Source: Haliscomenobacter sp.
GTDB taxonomy: Bacteria; Bacteroidota; Bacteroidia; Chitinophagales; Saprospiraceae
DNA: 64,000 bases
NCBI GenBank assembly: GCA_016707205.1
Contig: JADJHZ010000024.1
Location: forward strand, 374,838 to 438,837
Reading direction: 5' to 3'
Within the stretch, counting starts at the first letter, position 1; each line of letters begins with the position of its first letter. Below, in pieces: positions 62,814-64,000 of this stretch. Below the pieces are notes generated by a model, which searched no databases, was not told the DNA's origin, and saw only the letters and a list, made by a program, of their open reading frames with translations. A program made the translations under genes and the position numbers.

Positions 62814-64000
62814 CCCAACACGGATTTGACTGCTTCAAGCAGGGTTTCGCAAATATAGCTGACCTGCGCTTCCGTCAATTGCGGATAGATGGGCAGGGAG
62901 ATTTCGCGGGAATAGTTGTCGTACGCTACCGGGTACTCTTCGATTCGGTAGCCCAGCTCTTTAAACACGCTAAGCATGGGCATGGGGATGAAATGCACGT
63001 TGGAGGCCACCCCGGCGCCGGCCAGGAGCTGGATCACCTCGTCGCGCTGCGCCTCGGTGGCGCCTATCAGACGGACAGGATAAAGGTGGCAGGACGACGA
63101 TTTAACCTCCGTTTCGAAAGGCGGCAGTTCAAAAAACGGATACTGCCCGAAAAACGAATGGTACGCGCCAAAGATACGCCGCCGCTCCGGCAACAAATGG
63201 TCGCCATATTGGCGGATCTGAGCCAGTCCTACCGCAGCCAGCAAGTCGGGCATGTTCATCTTAAACCCGGGATAAACGATGTCGTAGCGCCACCCTCCCG
63301 CCTGGGATTTGGTGAAGGCGTCCTTGGTTTGGCCGTTGAGGGTCCACAAGCGCAGGGTGTGGTATACTTCCTCCCGATCGAAAGGCGCAGGCAAATGAAT
63401 AGCGATCGCCCCGCCTTCTGCTGTCGTCACGTTCTTTACCGCATGATACGAAAACACCGACATATCCGCCCAGGCTGCGGCCGGTTTTCCTCCATAAACC
63501 GCTCCAATGGAATGGGCTGCATCGGCAAGGACCAGAATGCGCCCCAGCATTTCCTGCCGCGCTCCTTTGGCTGTAAACAGGGAGCGAATAGCGGGGTCCG
63601 CCACCAGCTCCATGATCTCCGCATAATCGCAGGGCCACCCTGCAATATCTACCGGAAGGATGGCTTTGGTCTTCGGGGTAATAGCCGCCCGGATGCCCTC
63701 TACGGCGATATTGAAATCCGCGCCCGCATCGACCATGACCGGCGTAGCGCCCACGTGCAGCACCGCCAGCGCCGTCGCGCAATACGTGTACGCCGGCACA
63801 ATCACTTCGTCGCCCCGGCCTATGCCATACCAATGCAATACCAGCATCATCGCGCTGGTAGCGGAATTGCAGCAAACCACGTGCTCTACGCCCACCATCC
63901 GGGCCGTTTCGGCTTCCAATGCCTTTACTTTAGGCCCTGTGGTGATCCATCCGCTGCGCAGGCTGTCGAGCACCTCGGCTTCTACCTGCTCGTCGATGTA
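62810..64000 (-). CDS. DegT/DnrJ/EryC1/StrS-family sugar aminotransferase (partial at right edge)
   Basis: At least 396 residues; the frame continues open past the window edge (YIDEQVEAEVLDSLRSGWIT). PLP-fold marks are VCCNSATSAMMLVLH, DEVIVPAYTYCATALAVLH, LADAAHSIGA and the PLP lysine in FSYHAVKNVTTAEGGAI. Such enzymes aminate 4-keto-6-deoxy sugar nucleotides, e.g. PglE. Directly coupled to the sugar-phosphate transferase behind it, so the aminated sugar may be the first residue of the repeat. That pairing is inference. Confidence 0.93.
   Translation of the reverse strand, partial: YIDEQVEAEVLDSLRSGWITTGPKVKALEAETARMVGVEHVVCCNSATSAMMLVLHWYGIGRGDEVIVPAYTYCATALAVLHVGATPVMVDAGADFNIAVEGIRAAITPKTKAILPVDIAGWPCDYAEIMELVADPAIRSLFTAKGARQEMLGRILVLADAAHSIGAVYGGKPAAAWADMSVFSYHAVKNVTTAEGGAIAIHLPAPFDREEVYHTLRLWTLNGQTKDAFTKSQAGGWRYDIVYPGFKMNMPDLLAAVGLAQIRQYGDHLLPERRRIFGAYHSFFGQYPFFELPPFETEVKSSSCHLYPVRLIGATEAQRDEVIQLLAGAGVASNVHFIPMPMLSVFKELGYRIEEYPVAYDNYSREISLPIYPQLTEAQVSYICETLLEAVKSVLG

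Overview
The window looks like a Bacteroidota chromosome, most likely a Saprospiria-type organism, and probably comes from a draft or metagenome assembly. Four things support this. Several secreted proteins end in type IX secretion (T9SS) C-terminal sorting domains, and a very large PorU-like sortase is present. Promoters fit the Bacteroidota form TTTG - about 20 nt - TAnnTTTG, clearest ahead of rplM. There is a bacterial mevalonate-pathway operon with a GYDIA-type GHMP kinase. The translation genes run rplM-rpsI-rpsB-tsf-pyrH. No rRNA, tRNA or CRISPR array was recognised.

Layout. 1-20 kb is mostly housekeeping: a partial secreted metalloprotease-like gene, an Nfu iron-sulfur scaffold, a frameshifted ferredoxin-NADP reductase-like gene, the operon fni-mvaA-GHMP kinase, the ribosomal/EF-Ts/UMP kinase run, an AstE/AspA-like deacylase, ComF, an HtrA protease, an HD-domain protein, an ECF sigma factor, L-serine ammonia-lyase, a four-helix-bundle 'intervening sequence' protein and a rhomboid protease. 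20-32.5 kb is surface and secretion: three-domain adhesin-like T9SS cargo, an AAA ATPase of the DUF4143 group, a remnant Uma2 nuclease and a 1659-residue PorU-type sortase. 32.6-46 kb is a glycan cluster on the minus strand: glycosyltransferases, a sulfotransferase, a WecE-like sugar transaminase and a CapD/FlaA1-like epimerase/dehydratase, with two more DUF4143 ATPases, a T9SS cargo and a Nudix hydrolase between or beside them. 47-59.8 kb is an accessory island of small toxin-antitoxin modules (DUF433/DUF5615, PIN, MNT, BrnT, AbiE), a DUF234-type ATPase and two ISAs1-family insertion sequences. The island is saturated with copies of one roughly 185-bp palindromic interspersed repeat. 59.9-64 kb resumes polysaccharide synthesis: GDP-fucose synthase, GDP-mannose 4,6-dehydratase, an initiating sugar-phosphate transferase and a DegT-type aminotransferase running off the window.

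Two themes cut across the regions. First, intergenic space is full of repeats: 7-8-bp tandem arrays of several unrelated units, the 185-bp element, a double-hairpin element and short hairpin motifs. Some arrays sit head to head between convergent genes, where they could fold into terminators. Second, at least ten genes carry single-base indels or stops, many in homopolymer runs. Some broken genes (the AbiEii and PIN toxins) look genuinely decayed. Others (GDP-fucose synthase, the glycosyltransferases, the transaminase) could be sequencing errors, so fragment boundaries should be read with that in mind.
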